Counted from the first letter of the stretch, positions 38,405 through 47,327 are shown. The stretch: DNA of 64,000 nt from DASQFQ01 sp963722815 (GCA_963722815.1 CAVROM010000010.1:310001-374000), one strand, 5' to 3'. A program made the numbers and translations. The notes: generated by a model not told the origin, from the letters alone.

Positions 38405-38418
38405 GGACAACTTTGTCC
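38405..38418. promoter_or_regulatory. GGACAA-N2-TTGTCC dyad, candidate GntR operator for the permease
   Basis: A perfect 6-base inverted repeat with two-base spacer, 31 bases before the permease ATG and directly after the GntR gene. UTRA-type GntR proteins bind dyads of this size. Confidence 0.5.
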
Positions 38419-38449
38419 GCGAGGGACCGCGTAGAGGAGAAGGGGACAC

Positions 38450-40024
38450 ATGGCCACCACCAAGCCGGACTCCGGGGTCGCCGCTCGTCACGAGGGCACC
38501 CTCGAGTCGGTATACGCCGGGGACTCGGGCGTCGATCGCCTGAAGCCCAACGCCGTCGGGCTCTGGGGGGTGATCTTCGTCGCGGTGACGGGCGCGGCGC
38601 CCATCTCGGCGATGCTGTTCAACGTTCCGTTCTCGGTCGGGTTCGGTACCGGCCTCTACACGCCCGGCCGCGTTCCTGTTCGCGACGATCATCCTCACGA
38701 TCTTCTCGGTCGGCTACGTCGCGATGGCGCGCAAGATGCGCGCCGCGGGCGGCTTCTACACGTTCATCTCGCACGGCCTCGGCCGTGAGCTCGGGCTCGC
38801 GACCGGCATCACCGGGGCGCTCGCCTACTCGCTGTTCGAGGTCTCGCTGCTCGGCGGCTTCGCCTACTTCGCGGCCACGAACTTCAACGACTGGTTCGGC
38901 TGGCAGATCCCGTGGATCGCGTTCTCGCTGTTCGCGGCCGTGCTCATCAGCGTGTTCTGCTTCTTCGACGTCGAGCTGTCGGTGCGCGTGCTCGGCTTCG
39001 CGCTGATCGGCGAGATCATCATCCTGACGATCTTCGACCTGCTCGTCTTCGGCGGCGGCGGGTCGAAGGCCGACGGCATCCAGCTCCAGTCGCTGAACAT
39101 GTTCAAGCTGACCGACCCGGGCCCCGGACTGGCCGCCGGCGTCGGGTTGTTCCTCGCGTTCTGGTCGTGGGTCGGGCTTCGAGGCGATCCCGAACTACGC
39201 CGAGGAGTCGCGGGACCCGGCGCGGATCGTGCCGCGGGCGACGCTCTTCTCCGTCTCGGGCTCGGCGTCGGCTACGTCCTCACGTCGCTGGCGTTCGTCT
39301 CCGCGTTCCCGGAGTCGCACGCTGATCAAGGACGCGCAGAACCCCGACGGCCCGTTCTTCGTCGCGATGCGCGACTTCGGCACGAACTGGCTGGCGACGG
39401 TCATGCAGGTGCTGATCCTCACCGGCTCGTTCGCCTGCGCGATGGCGTTCCACAACGTGGCGATGCGCTACTTCTACGCGATGGGCCGCGAAGGGCATCC
39501 TGCCCCGCGCGTTCGGCCGCACGCACCGCACGCACAAGTCGCCGTACATCGCGAGCATCTCCCAGACTGTGTTCGCAATCGCGCTCGTACTGGCCTGGGG
39601 CCTCGGCTCCGGGTTCGGCTTCAAGGACGCGTTCGACACCGCCTACGTGCGCATCTACACGATGATGGCCGTCCAGGGCGTGGTGTGGATCCTCGCGATC
39701 CAGGCCACCTGCGCGCTCGCCGTGATCTTGTGGCACCGGCGCCACAAGCACCCGGACTCGTGGCTGGTCGTCGTGCTGTGCCCGATCATCGCGATCCTCG
39801 GCCAGGTGTTCGCGATCTACCTGCTGTTCAAGAACATCGACACGCTGGCCGGCACGATCGGCTACGTGGACCTGATCGCCCCGATCGCCGTCATCGGCGT
39901 GGCGGTTGGCCTGATCTACGCGGTTGTGCTCAAGCGCAGCAACCGCGCGAAGTTCGACATGATCGGCCGGATGATCGACGAGGGCGCGATCGACGAGCCG
40001 GCGCCCGGCACCGCCCCCGCTTAG
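38450..40024 (+). CDS. APC-superfamily amino acid/amine permease (five frame breaks)
   Basis: About 523 residues with 12 predicted membrane helices. The first helices carry LKPNAVGLWGVIFVAVTGAAPISAMLFNVP, the APC substrate-site unwound region, then GGFYTFISHGLGRELGL, the second conserved APC block, and later WSWVGFEAIPNYAEESRDP. Single extra bases near 38676, 39178, 39320, 39490 and 39513 break the frame. GAGGAGAAGGGG precedes ATG 38450. It most likely imports the amine substrate of the microcompartment (aminoacetone or 1-amino-2-propanol); this is inferred from position. Confidence 0.85.
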
Positions 40025-40041
40025 GCGGGGGCGCTGGTGCC
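40007..40041. terminator. Bidirectional terminator with both stop codons in its loop
   Basis: GGCACC plus GCCCCCGC (40007-40020) pair with GCGGGGGC and GGTGCC (40025-40041, with a three-base bulge). The four-base loop TTAG (40021-40024) supplies TAG for the permease and TAA for the minus-strand gene. Confidence 0.75.
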
Positions 40042-40698
40042 GGCGGCGCCCAGCGCCGCCTCCAACTGCCCGCTCAGCGGCGTGTTCTCCACGAGCACGC
40101 CGTCGAGCGCGGCCGTGCCGATCGTGAAGGCCCAGGCGCCGCACGCCTCGAGCGCGCGGATGCGCTCGACGGAGTCGACCGAGCCGGCGCAGATGACCGG
40201 CAGGTCGGTGGCGCCGACGACCGCGCGGGTGAGCGCCTCGACGTCGCCGTCGTAGCGGTAGGCGAGCAGGTTGATGCCGTCGACGCCGAGCGCGGCGGCG
40301 CGCTTCGTGTCCGCGACGATCTCGTCGATCGAGCCGCGCAGCAGGCAGGGATGGCCGACGATCTGGCCGACGTACGGCCAGAACTTCACGCCCGTGCCCG
40401 CGAGGATCTCCTGCACGGGCTCGATCAGCGTGCCGCCGATCAGGTGGTCGGGGCGGATCTCGGCGGCCGCGCGGGCGGAGGCGAGCGTGTCCTCCTCGGT
40501 CTCGGACACGACCTCGATCCAGGTCTCATGGCCGTTGGAGCGGATGTCGTCCATGAGCGCCTTGAGCTCCTCGGTGGGGAGCCCGACGTCCTTGCAGCCG
40601 ACGTGGCGGACGCCCGTCTGAGCGATCGAGGCGTAGACCTCGCGCGCGTCTGACAGCGTGACGTCGTCGCGCGTGAGCATGAAGATGAACTCGATCAT
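40021..40698 (-). CDS. HisA/ThiG-like TIM-barrel protein, function unknown
   Basis: A 225-residue protein starting MIEFIFMLTRDDVTLSDA, with HVGCKDVGLP, WIEVVSETEEDTLASARAAAE, DHLIGGTLIEPV, FWPYVGQIVGHP, GINLLAYRYDGDVEALTRAV, LPVICAGSVDSVERIRAL and WAFTIGTAALDG. The strand-loop pattern and the C-terminal GS-x-IGTAA phosphate-binding site match ribulose-phosphate-binding barrels. It is divergent from the zinc alcohol dehydrogenase and shares its operator region, so it probably acts on a phosphorylated sugar or polyol made in that cluster. It is neither triosephosphate isomerase nor a recognised aldolase. Confidence 0.72.
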   Translation of the reverse strand: MIEFIFMLTRDDVTLSDAREVYASIAQTGVRHVGCKDVGLPTEELKALMDDIRSNGHETWIEVVSETEEDTLASARAAAEIRPDHLIGGTLIEPVQEILAGTGVKFWPYVGQIVGHPCLLRGSIDEIVADTKRAAALGVDGINLLAYRYDGDVEALTRAVVGATDLPVICAGSVDSVERIRALEACGAWAFTIGTAALDGVLVENTPLSGQLEAALGAAGTSAPA

Positions 40699-40719
40699 TC
40701 CGGTCTCCTGGGACAGGGG

Positions 40720-40734
40720 AGTTGTCAGACAACT
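40720..40734. promoter_or_regulatory. AGTTGT-N3-ACAACT dyad in the divergent promoter region
   Basis: A perfect six-base inverted repeat of the GntR/HutC style, between the TIM-barrel gene (start 40698) and the alcohol dehydrogenase (start 40773). A second, weaker site around GGTCTAGCC (40749-40757) follows. The GntR gene at 41828 is the likely binder. Confidence 0.5.
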
Positions 40735-40772
40735 GGTACGCTAGCACCGGTCTAGCCAACTGAGGAGGGGCA

Positions 40773-41831
40773 GTGCGAGCAGCGATCTGGAACGGGCCCG
40801 GCAGCATGGACGTCGGCACCGCGCCGGATGCTGAATGCCCCGAGGACGGCGTCCTCCTGCACGTGCTCGCGTGCGGTGTCTGTGGCACCGACGTGCGCTC
40901 CTTCTACAACGGCGACCGCCGGATCGAGGCGCCGTGGGTGCTCGGCCATGAGATCTCCGGCGAGGTGGTCGAGATCGGCCCGCGCGCCGAGGAGGAGGTG
41001 GCCGCGGGCGGCATCTCCGTCGGCGACGACGTGCACTGCATCTCGACGCTGTGGTGCGGGCGCTGCCGGATGTGCCGCGGCGGTGCGGAGAACCTCTGCC
41101 TCAACGGCGAGCTGATGGGCTTCGACCACCCCGGCGCCTACGCCGAGCGCGTGGTCATCCCGAACATCGCGCTCAAGAACCTGTTCCGCATCCCCGACGG
41201 GCTGTCGGCCGCGCACGCGACGTTCGCCGACCCGCTGTCGGACGTCATCTGCGGCCACAAGGACATCGGGATCGGCCTCGACGACGTCGTGGTCGTCATC
41301 GGCGCGGGGCCCGTCGGCACCGCGCACGTGGCGCTCGCGCGGCTGCAGGGCGCGGGCCACGTGATGCTGCTCGAGCGCACCGCTCGCCGGCTCGAGCTCG
41401 CCCACGCGATCGTCGGCGACGACCGCGTCTCCTACCTCGACACGGAGGACGCCGACGGCGTCGCCGCGGTCTCGCGCGCGACGGACGGCTTCGGCGCCGA
41501 CGTGGTGATCGTCGCCTGCTCGAGCGACATCGCCCAGCAGGAGGCGATGGAGATGGCCGCGCCGCGCGGTCGCGTGCTGTTCTTCGGCGGGCTGCCCAAG
41601 GGCACCACCCACATCCAGTTCCCCTCCAACGTCCTGCATTACAAGGAGGTCCAGGTCCACGGCTCCTACGCGTCGCGGCACCGCGACCAGGTGGCGGCGC
41701 TCGACATGCTGGCCGCCGACGCGGGCGGCATCCGCTCCGTGGTGTCGGACATCATCGGGCTCGACGAGACACCCGACGCGTTCCCGCGGATTCGCGCCGG
41801 CGAGGCGCTCAAGGTCGTCGTCGCGCCGTGA
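40773..41831 (+). CDS. Zinc-dependent medium-chain alcohol/polyol dehydrogenase
   Basis: A 352-residue MDR-family enzyme. The catalytic zinc site is ACGVCGTDVRSFY and GHEISGEVVEIG; a structural zinc lobe has CGRCRMCRGGAENLC (four cysteines); the Rossmann motif is VVVIGAGPVGTAHVALA. These fit sorbitol/threonine-dehydrogenase-type MDR proteins acting on polyols. GTG 40773 follows TGAGGAGGGG. The stop overlaps the GntR start (GTGA). It probably oxidises a sugar alcohol phosphorylated or processed by the neighbouring FGGY kinase. Confidence 0.9.
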   Translation: MRAAIWNGPGSMDVGTAPDAECPEDGVLLHVLACGVCGTDVRSFYNGDRRIEAPWVLGHEISGEVVEIGPRAEEEVAAGGISVGDDVHCISTLWCGRCRMCRGGAENLCLNGELMGFDHPGAYAERVVIPNIALKNLFRIPDGLSAAHATFADPLSDVICGHKDIGIGLDDVVVVIGAGPVGTAHVALARLQGAGHVMLLERTARRLELAHAIVGDDRVSYLDTEDADGVAAVSRATDGFGADVVIVACSSDIAQQEAMEMAAPRGRVLFFGGLPKGTTHIQFPSNVLHYKEVQVHGSYASRHRDQVAALDMLAADAGGIRSVVSDIIGLDETPDAFPRIRAGEALKVVVAP

Positions 41832-42568
41832 CCACCGCGCGTCGCTCGCTGCGCCACAGCCTCGCCCAGGAGCTGCGGGCGCGGATCCGTGCGGGCGAGT
41901 GGCGGCCGGGCGAGCGCATCCCGTCGGAGCCGGAGCTGGCGCGACAGGAGACCGTCTCGCGCTCGTCGATGCGGGCGGCGATCACGATGCTGGAGGAGGA
42001 GGGCTTCGTCAGCCGCCGTCACGGCTCAGGCACCTACGTCACGCACCGGCCGGCGCTCCCCAACGAGCTGGGGCGCAACTTCGGCGTGTCGCGGATGATC
42101 GCCTCGGAGGGGCTGGAGCCGGGCACGGTCGAGGAGAGCTCCGGGACCGAGCCCGCGCCGCGCGCGGTGGCCGAGATACTCGGCATCGAGGAGGGCGAGC
42201 GCGTGAGCGCGCTGCGGCGCGTGCGCACCGCCGACGGCCGGCGCGTGGTCGACGTCACCGACTGGTGCCGCGTCGAGCACCTCGCCCCCGAGGACCTGCC
42301 GACGGTCGGCTCGATCTACGCCGCGCTGGCCGAGCGCGGGCTGGCGGTCGACCACGGGGTCGCGCACCTGACGCCGCGTAACGCCGACGGCGAGGTCGCC
42401 GAGCGACTCGGCGTGCCGAGCGGCACGCTGCTGCTGACCATCGACCAGGTCGACCGGACCGCCGACGGGATCGCCGTGCTCGTGTCCCGCGAGCACCACC
42501 TCTCCGACGCCTTCACGTTCACCCTGCTGCGGCGCGGGCCCGGCGACGGCGGCGAGGAGGAGCACTGA
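41828..42568 (+). CDS. GntR/HutC-family transcriptional regulator
   Basis: A 246-residue regulator. The winged helix is ELRARIRAGEWRPGERIPSEPELA with SRSSMRAAITMLEEEGFVSRRHGSGTYVT, and the UTRA domain follows (MIASEGLEPGTVEESSGTEP, LRRVRTADGRRVVDVTDWC, FTFTLLRR). GTG 41828 overlaps the dehydrogenase stop. The cluster it controls probably includes the dehydrogenase, the FGGY kinase and the divergent TIM-barrel gene, through the dyad at 40720. Confidence 0.9.
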   Translation: MTTARRSLRHSLAQELRARIRAGEWRPGERIPSEPELARQETVSRSSMRAAITMLEEEGFVSRRHGSGTYVTHRPALPNELGRNFGVSRMIASEGLEPGTVEESSGTEPAPRAVAEILGIEEGERVSALRRVRTADGRRVVDVTDWCRVEHLAPEDLPTVGSIYAALAERGLAVDHGVAHLTPRNADGEVAERLGVPSGTLLLTIDQVDRTADGIAVLVSREHHLSDAFTFTLLRRGPGDGGEEEH

Positions 42569-44085
42569 GCGCGCCGCTCGTCGTCGGCGTCGATGTAGGC
42601 TCGCAGGGGACCTGCGCCCAGGCGCTGGAGCCGGACGGGACGATGGTGGCGACGGCCTACGCCGCCCACGAGCTCTCGTATCCGCGCGCCGGCTGGGCGG
42701 AGCAGGACCCGGGGGAGTGGGTCAACGCGCTGATCGCCACCCTCCGCGAGTTGCGGGACGCCACCGGAGGGCGCGAGATCGTGGCGTTGTCGTTCGGCTC
42801 GCAGCTCGACGGTCTGGTGGCCGCCGACGCTGACAGCGAGCCGCTGCGACCGGCGCTGATCTGGAGCGACCGGCGCGCGGGCGCCGAGTGCGAGGCGGTG
42901 GCGGCGCGGGTGGACGTGGCGCGGCTGCGGGAGCTGACCGGCTGCAACCTCGATCCCGGTCACGTGGCGGCGAAGATCGCCTGGCTGTCGGCGCACGAGC
43001 CGGACGCGTTCAAGGCGGCGGCGGTGTTCGCCCCTCCCGGCTCGTGGGTGGCGTGGCGCGTGAGCGGCGAGCTGGCGGTCGATCCCTCCAACGGCTCGTC
43101 GATGGGGCTGCTCGACCCGCGCGCGCGGGCGTGGGCCTCCGAGGCGTGCGACGCGTACGAGGTCGACGTCGATCGCCTCCCGCGCGTGGAGCGCGCCGAC
43201 GCCGTGCTCGGGCCGGTGCAGCCATGGCTGTGCGAAGCGACGGGTCTCTCCGCGGAGACGCTCGTCGTGATGGGCGCGGGCGACGAGATGGCGGCGACCT
43301 TGGGCGCGGGCGTGCTCGAGCCGGGCGTGGTGTGCGACATCCTCGGCACCGCCGAGCCGGTGTGCGCGGTGGTGGGCGAGCCGGCGCACGACGAGAGCGG
43401 CATGGTCGAGCTGCATCCGCACGCCGACCCGGAGACGTGGCTGCTGGAGAACCCGGGCTGGCTGTCGGGCGGCGCCTACCGCTGGTTCCGCGACGAGCTG
43501 GGGAGCCCGGAGATGGTGCGGGCGGCGCAGGACGGCTCCGACGTGTACGAGCTCTTGGACGCGCTGGCCGAGGAGGCGCCCCCGGGCGCCGGCGGCGTCT
43601 CGTGGCTGCCCGCGCTCGCGGGGGCGATGGCGCCCGAGTGGAACGCCTCGGCACGGGCGGCATGGTTCGGGATGACGGCCGCGCACGGCCGCGCGCACTT
43701 GGCGCGGGCGCTGCTCGAGGGCAACGCGCTGGCGCTGCGCGACGTCATCGAGGCGATCGGCGCGGCCGGCCACGCGCCCTCGCAGGTGGTGTGCGTCGGC
43801 GGCGGGGCGAAGGGGCGGCTGCTGTGCGAGCTGCGCGCGGACATCACCGGGCTGCCGGTCTACGTGCCCGACGACGTCGAGACGACGGCTCGCGGCGCGG
43901 CGATGCTGGCCGCGGCGGGCGCGGGGCTGCACGGGTCGGTGGCGGCGGCGGGGCAGGCGATGGCCTGCCCGCGCGGCGAGCCGGTCCAGCCGGACCCGGA
44001 GCTGCGCGAGGTCTACGACGCGCTGCACAAGCGGCACCGGGAGCTCTACGCGGCGCTGAGGCCGCTGTTCAATGGGGCGCCGTGA
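42565..44085 (+). CDS. FGGY-family carbohydrate kinase (xylulokinase-like), CTG start
   Basis: About 506 residues of the FGGY fold: LVVGVDVGSQGTCAQAL (phosphate 1 motif), WSDRRAGAECEAV, MGAGDEMAATLGAG and VVCVGGGAKGRLLCELRADITGLPV (the C-terminal FGGY signature region). The fold begins before the first in-frame ATG (42643), and the only upstream start-like codon is CTG 42565, which overlaps the GntR stop as CTGA. Either this rare start is used or one base is wrong. Substrate is a keto-sugar or polyol; xylulose is the usual family annotation. Confidence 0.87.
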   Translation: MSAPLVVGVDVGSQGTCAQALEPDGTMVATAYAAHELSYPRAGWAEQDPGEWVNALIATLRELRDATGGREIVALSFGSQLDGLVAADADSEPLRPALIWSDRRAGAECEAVAARVDVARLRELTGCNLDPGHVAAKIAWLSAHEPDAFKAAAVFAPPGSWVAWRVSGELAVDPSNGSSMGLLDPRARAWASEACDAYEVDVDRLPRVERADAVLGPVQPWLCEATGLSAETLVVMGAGDEMAATLGAGVLEPGVVCDILGTAEPVCAVVGEPAHDESGMVELHPHADPETWLLENPGWLSGGAYRWFRDELGSPEMVRAAQDGSDVYELLDALAEEAPPGAGGVSWLPALAGAMAPEWNASARAAWFGMTAAHGRAHLARALLEGNALALRDVIEAIGAAGHAPSQVVCVGGGAKGRLLCELRADITGLPVYVPDDVETTARGAAMLAAAGAGLHGSVAAAGQAMACPRGEPVQPDPELREVYDALHKRHRELYAALRPLFNGAP

Positions 44086-44095
44086 CGGCGCGGGA

Positions 44096-44245
44096 CGAAC
44101 GTCAACGGCGGCTGGGTAGGGGTTGGGTCCGAGCCGCCCCGGGCGACGAATGTCGTCTCAACCACCGTATGGGTGGTCGAGCTGACATTCGTGGCCGCTG
44201 CGGCGGCTCGAACCCGCTTCCCTACCCAGCCGCAGTTGACTTTCG
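44096..44245. repeat. Long intergenic inverted repeat, copy R3
   Basis: The best-paired copy. Arms of about 70 bases fold on each other: GTCAACGGCGGCTGGGTAG with CTACCCAGCCGCAGTTGAC at the base, GGGTCCGAGCC with GGCTCGAACCC, ACGAATGTC with GACATTCGT, and ACCACC with GGTGGT around a GTATG loop. It ends seven bases before glpD ATG. It is an inserted or amplified element, since R2 sits in an unrelated junction. Confidence 0.88.
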
Positions 44246-44251
44246 GCTGCC

Positions 44252-45832
44252 ATGAGCGGCGCACTCGATCCCGCCGCCCGCGCGCGGGCGATCGAGGCGC
44301 TCACGGCCGGCGACCTCGACGTCCTCGTCATCGGCGGCGGCATCACCGGCGCGGGCGCGGCGCTCGACGCCGCCACCCGCGGGTTGCGGGTCGGGCTCGT
44401 GGAGGCGCGCGACCTCGCGGCCGGAACCTCGAGCGCGTCGAGCAAGCTGATCCATGGCGGGCTCCGCTACCTGGAGATGGGCGACATCGGGCTCGTGCGC
44501 GAGGCGCTGCGCGAGCGGGAGCTGCTGCTCACCCGCACGGCGCCCCACCTCGTGGAACCGGTGCCGTTCCTGTGGCCGCTGCACGGGCGGGGCTGGGAGC
44601 GGGCGTACCTCGGCGCCGGGCTCCTGCTCTACGACACGATCGGCGGCGCTCGCTCCGTGCCGCGGCACCGCCACCTGAGCAAGCAACGCGCGCTGGCGGA
44701 GGCGCCGGCGCTGCGGCGGGATGCGCTCGTCGGCGCCGTGCAGTTCCACGACGCGCTGGAGGACGACGCGCACATGGTCGCCGTCGTGGCCCGGACCGCC
44801 GCGGCCCACGGCGCGCAGATCGCCACCCGCGTGCGCGTGACCGGCTTCCGCGGGCCGGGGGAGGTCGAGGCGATCGACGAGGAGAGCGGCGAGCCGCTGC
44901 TCCTGCGCGCGCGGCATGTCGCCGGCGCGGCCGGGGCTTGGACCGACGAGCTGCGCGCGCTCGCCGGCGGCCGCTCGGCCTACCGCAACGTGCACTCGAA
45001 GGGCATCCACATCTTCGTCGCGCGCGATCGCATCCCGATGGAGACGGGCGTGCTCGCGCGCACCGAGAAGAGTGTCCTGTTCGTGATCCCGTGGCAGGGC
45101 GGCTGGCTGATCGGCGACACCGACACGCCGTGGGCGCACGGCCCCGGCCGGCCCGTCGCGACCGGCACGGACATCGACTACCTGCTCGCCAAGACCAACG
45201 CGCTGCTGGCCGAGCCGCTGACGCGCGCCGAGGTCCACGGCGTGAGCGCGGGCCTGCGCCCGCTCGTCGCCGAGGCCGCCCGCAGCGACACGACCCGCAT
45301 CAGCCGCAAGCACGTCGTCGAGTCGCCCGCGCCCGGCCTGACCACGATCGCGGGCGGCAAGTACACGACCTACCGGGTGATGGCCGCCGACCTGATCGAC
45401 GCGGTGGGGGCCGAGCTGGGCGTCGCCGCGCCGTCGGTGACCCGCGACGTGCCGTTGCTCGACGACCGCGCCGAGCGCGCGGCGCTCGTTGCCGAGCGGC
45501 CGCAGCTCGGCGAGCCGCTCGAGGGTGGGGGAGGGCGCCTGCGCGCGGAGGTCGTCCACGCCTGCACCCACGAGGGCGCGCTCCACCTCGAGGACGTCCT
45601 CGAGCGCCGCACCCGCCTCGCCCTGACCGCCCTCGACCGGGGGCTCGAAGCCGCCGCGCCCGCTGCCGCGCTGATGGCCGGCGCACTCGACTGGGACGCC
45701 GACCGCACCCGCCGCGAGGTCGACGCCTGGCACGCCCGCGTGGAGGCCGCCCGCGCCGCCGAGGCAGAGCACGACGACGACCGCGCGCTGGCCGCCCACG
45801 ATGAGGTGATGGCGGACCTCGCCCGCGCATGA
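44252..45832 (+). CDS. glpD: Glycerol-3-phosphate dehydrogenase, FAD-dependent
   Basis: A 526-residue flavoprotein oxidising glycerol 3-phosphate to dihydroxyacetone phosphate at the membrane. FAD-binding GGGITGAGAALDAATRGL at residue about 30, then GTSSASSKLIHGGLRYLE (family signature), AAGAWTDEL, VSAGLRPLV and AGGKYTTYRVMA. ATG 44252 lies directly after repeat R3 and its ribosome site is not obvious. The stop overlaps glpK (ATGA at 45829), so the two form an operon. Homologous EryB-type polyol-phosphate dehydrogenases are an alternative given the second FGGY kinase nearby. Confidence 0.9.
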   Translation: MSGALDPAARARAIEALTAGDLDVLVIGGGITGAGAALDAATRGLRVGLVEARDLAAGTSSASSKLIHGGLRYLEMGDIGLVREALRERELLLTRTAPHLVEPVPFLWPLHGRGWERAYLGAGLLLYDTIGGARSVPRHRHLSKQRALAEAPALRRDALVGAVQFHDALEDDAHMVAVVARTAAAHGAQIATRVRVTGFRGPGEVEAIDEESGEPLLLRARHVAGAAGAWTDELRALAGGRSAYRNVHSKGIHIFVARDRIPMETGVLARTEKSVLFVIPWQGGWLIGDTDTPWAHGPGRPVATGTDIDYLLAKTNALLAEPLTRAEVHGVSAGLRPLVAEAARSDTTRISRKHVVESPAPGLTTIAGGKYTTYRVMAADLIDAVGAELGVAAPSVTRDVPLLDDRAERAALVAERPQLGEPLEGGGGRLRAEVVHACTHEGALHLEDVLERRTRLALTALDRGLEAAAPAAALMAGALDWDADRTRREVDAWHARVEAARAAEAEHDDDRALAAHDEVMADLARA

Positions 45833-47238
45833 GCGAGCTCGTCGCCGGGCTCGACCAGGGCACCTCCAGCACGCGCTGCGTCGTGCTCGACGAGGCGCTC
45901 TCGGAGCGCGGGGTGGCGTCGGTCACGATCGAGTCGTCGTTCCCCGCTCCCGGGCTGGTCGAGCAGGACGCGGAGGCGATCGCGGCGTCGGCCGAGCGGG
46001 CGATCGCCGGCGCGCTCGCGGCGGCGGGCGCCGGGCCGGGCGACATCGCCGCGCTCGGCATCGCCAACCAGACCGAGACGTTCGTGGTCTGGGACCGCGC
46101 GACCGGCGCGCCCGTGCACCCCGCGATCGTGTGGCAGGACCGGCGGACCGACGACGCCTGCGCCGCCCTGCGCGAGCACGAGGGCTTCGTCCGCGAGCGC
46201 ACCGGGCTCGAGCTCGACGCCACCTTCCCGGCGACCAAGCTGCGCCGCCTCCTCGACGAGCTCGGCCGCGAGGAGGGGCTGGCGTACGGCGACGTCGCCT
46301 CGTGGCTCCTGCACCGCCTCGGCGGCGTCCATGTCTGCGACGCCGGCAACGCCGCCCGCTCGCTGCTGTGCCCGCTCGGCGGCGCCGACTGGGACGACGA
46401 GCTGCTCGACCTCTTCGGCATCCCCCGCTCGCTGCTGCCGCCGATCGCCGACACCGACCGCATCGAGGCGACGATCGCCGGCGTGCCCGTGCGCGCCGCC
46501 GTGGGCGACCAGCAGGCGTCGCTGTTCGGCCTGCGCTGCTGGGAAACCGGCGCGGCGAAGGTGACGCTCGGCACCGGCGCGTTCGTGCTCGCCCACGCGG
46601 GCGACGCGCCTCCGGACGTCCCGCCCGGCATCCTCGGCTCGACCGCGTGGCGGCGGGAGGGCACGACGAGCTATGCGCTCGAGGGCTTCATCCCCACTGC
46701 AGGCGCGGCGGTCGACTGGTTCGCCCGCCTCGGCGTCCTCCCGCCGCCGCAGCAGCTCGACGACCTGCTGCGCGAGGCGAGCGACGACCCCGTGGTCTGC
46801 GTGCCGGCGCTGCAAGGGCTCGGCACCCCGAGCTGGGACGCGAGCGCCCGCGGCGCCCTGCTCGGCCTCAGCCTCGGCACCACCCGCGCCGACCTCGCCC
46901 GCGCCGTCGTCGACGGCGTCCTCCACCAGGTCACCGACGCGGTCGAGGCGATCGGGGTCGAGGAGCTGTGGGTCGACGGCGGCCTGTCGCGCTCGGACTG
47001 GATCGTCCAGCGGCTCGCCGACCTCGCGGGCGTCGGCGTCCGCCGCACCGCGCGCGCCGACTCGACCGCCCTCGGCGCCGCCACGCTCGCCGGGCTCGCC
47101 GCCGGCGTCTGGCCGTGCCCCGAGGCGCTGCCCGAGATCCCGCTCGACCTCTGCGCCGAGCCGCAGATGGCGGCGGCGGAGCGGGACGACGCCCGCGCTC
47201 GCTGGGCCGAGGCGCGCGAGCTCACCGGCCGGCGCTGA
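45829..47238 (+). CDS. glpK: Glycerol kinase
   Basis: A 469-residue FGGY kinase phosphorylating glycerol. GLDQGTSSTRCVVLDE is the N-terminal phosphate motif, GLVEQDAEAI and IANQTETFVVWDRATGAPVHPAIVWQDRR match glycerol kinases closely, then GDQQASLFG, VTLGTGAFVL and LWVDGGLSRSDWIVQRLADLAG, the C-terminal FGGY signature. It is about 30 residues shorter than typical GlpK. Coupled to glpD by a four-base overlap. No glycerol facilitator gene is present in the window. Confidence 0.92.
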   Translation: MSELVAGLDQGTSSTRCVVLDEALSERGVASVTIESSFPAPGLVEQDAEAIAASAERAIAGALAAAGAGPGDIAALGIANQTETFVVWDRATGAPVHPAIVWQDRRTDDACAALREHEGFVRERTGLELDATFPATKLRRLLDELGREEGLAYGDVASWLLHRLGGVHVCDAGNAARSLLCPLGGADWDDELLDLFGIPRSLLPPIADTDRIEATIAGVPVRAAVGDQQASLFGLRCWETGAAKVTLGTGAFVLAHAGDAPPDVPPGILGSTAWRREGTTSYALEGFIPTAGAAVDWFARLGVLPPPQQLDDLLREASDDPVVCVPALQGLGTPSWDASARGALLGLSLGTTRADLARAVVDGVLHQVTDAVEAIGVEELWVDGGLSRSDWIVQRLADLAGVGVRRTARADSTALGAATLAGLAAGVWPCPEALPEIPLDLCAEPQMAAAERDDARARWAEARELTGRR

Positions 47239-47327
47239 CCCCGCCCATATACCGGTTCTATACCGAGAAGTGGGTGGTCGGGAGGACGGTTGAAGGCGTG
47301 CCCAGCCCCAACCGAAAGGACCGCAAC

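Noticed and set aside
44096..44245. Repeat R3 as an attC/integron site
   Set aside because: No integrase gene and no conserved attC core sites; the element is far more fully self-complementary and recurs singly in unrelated junctions.
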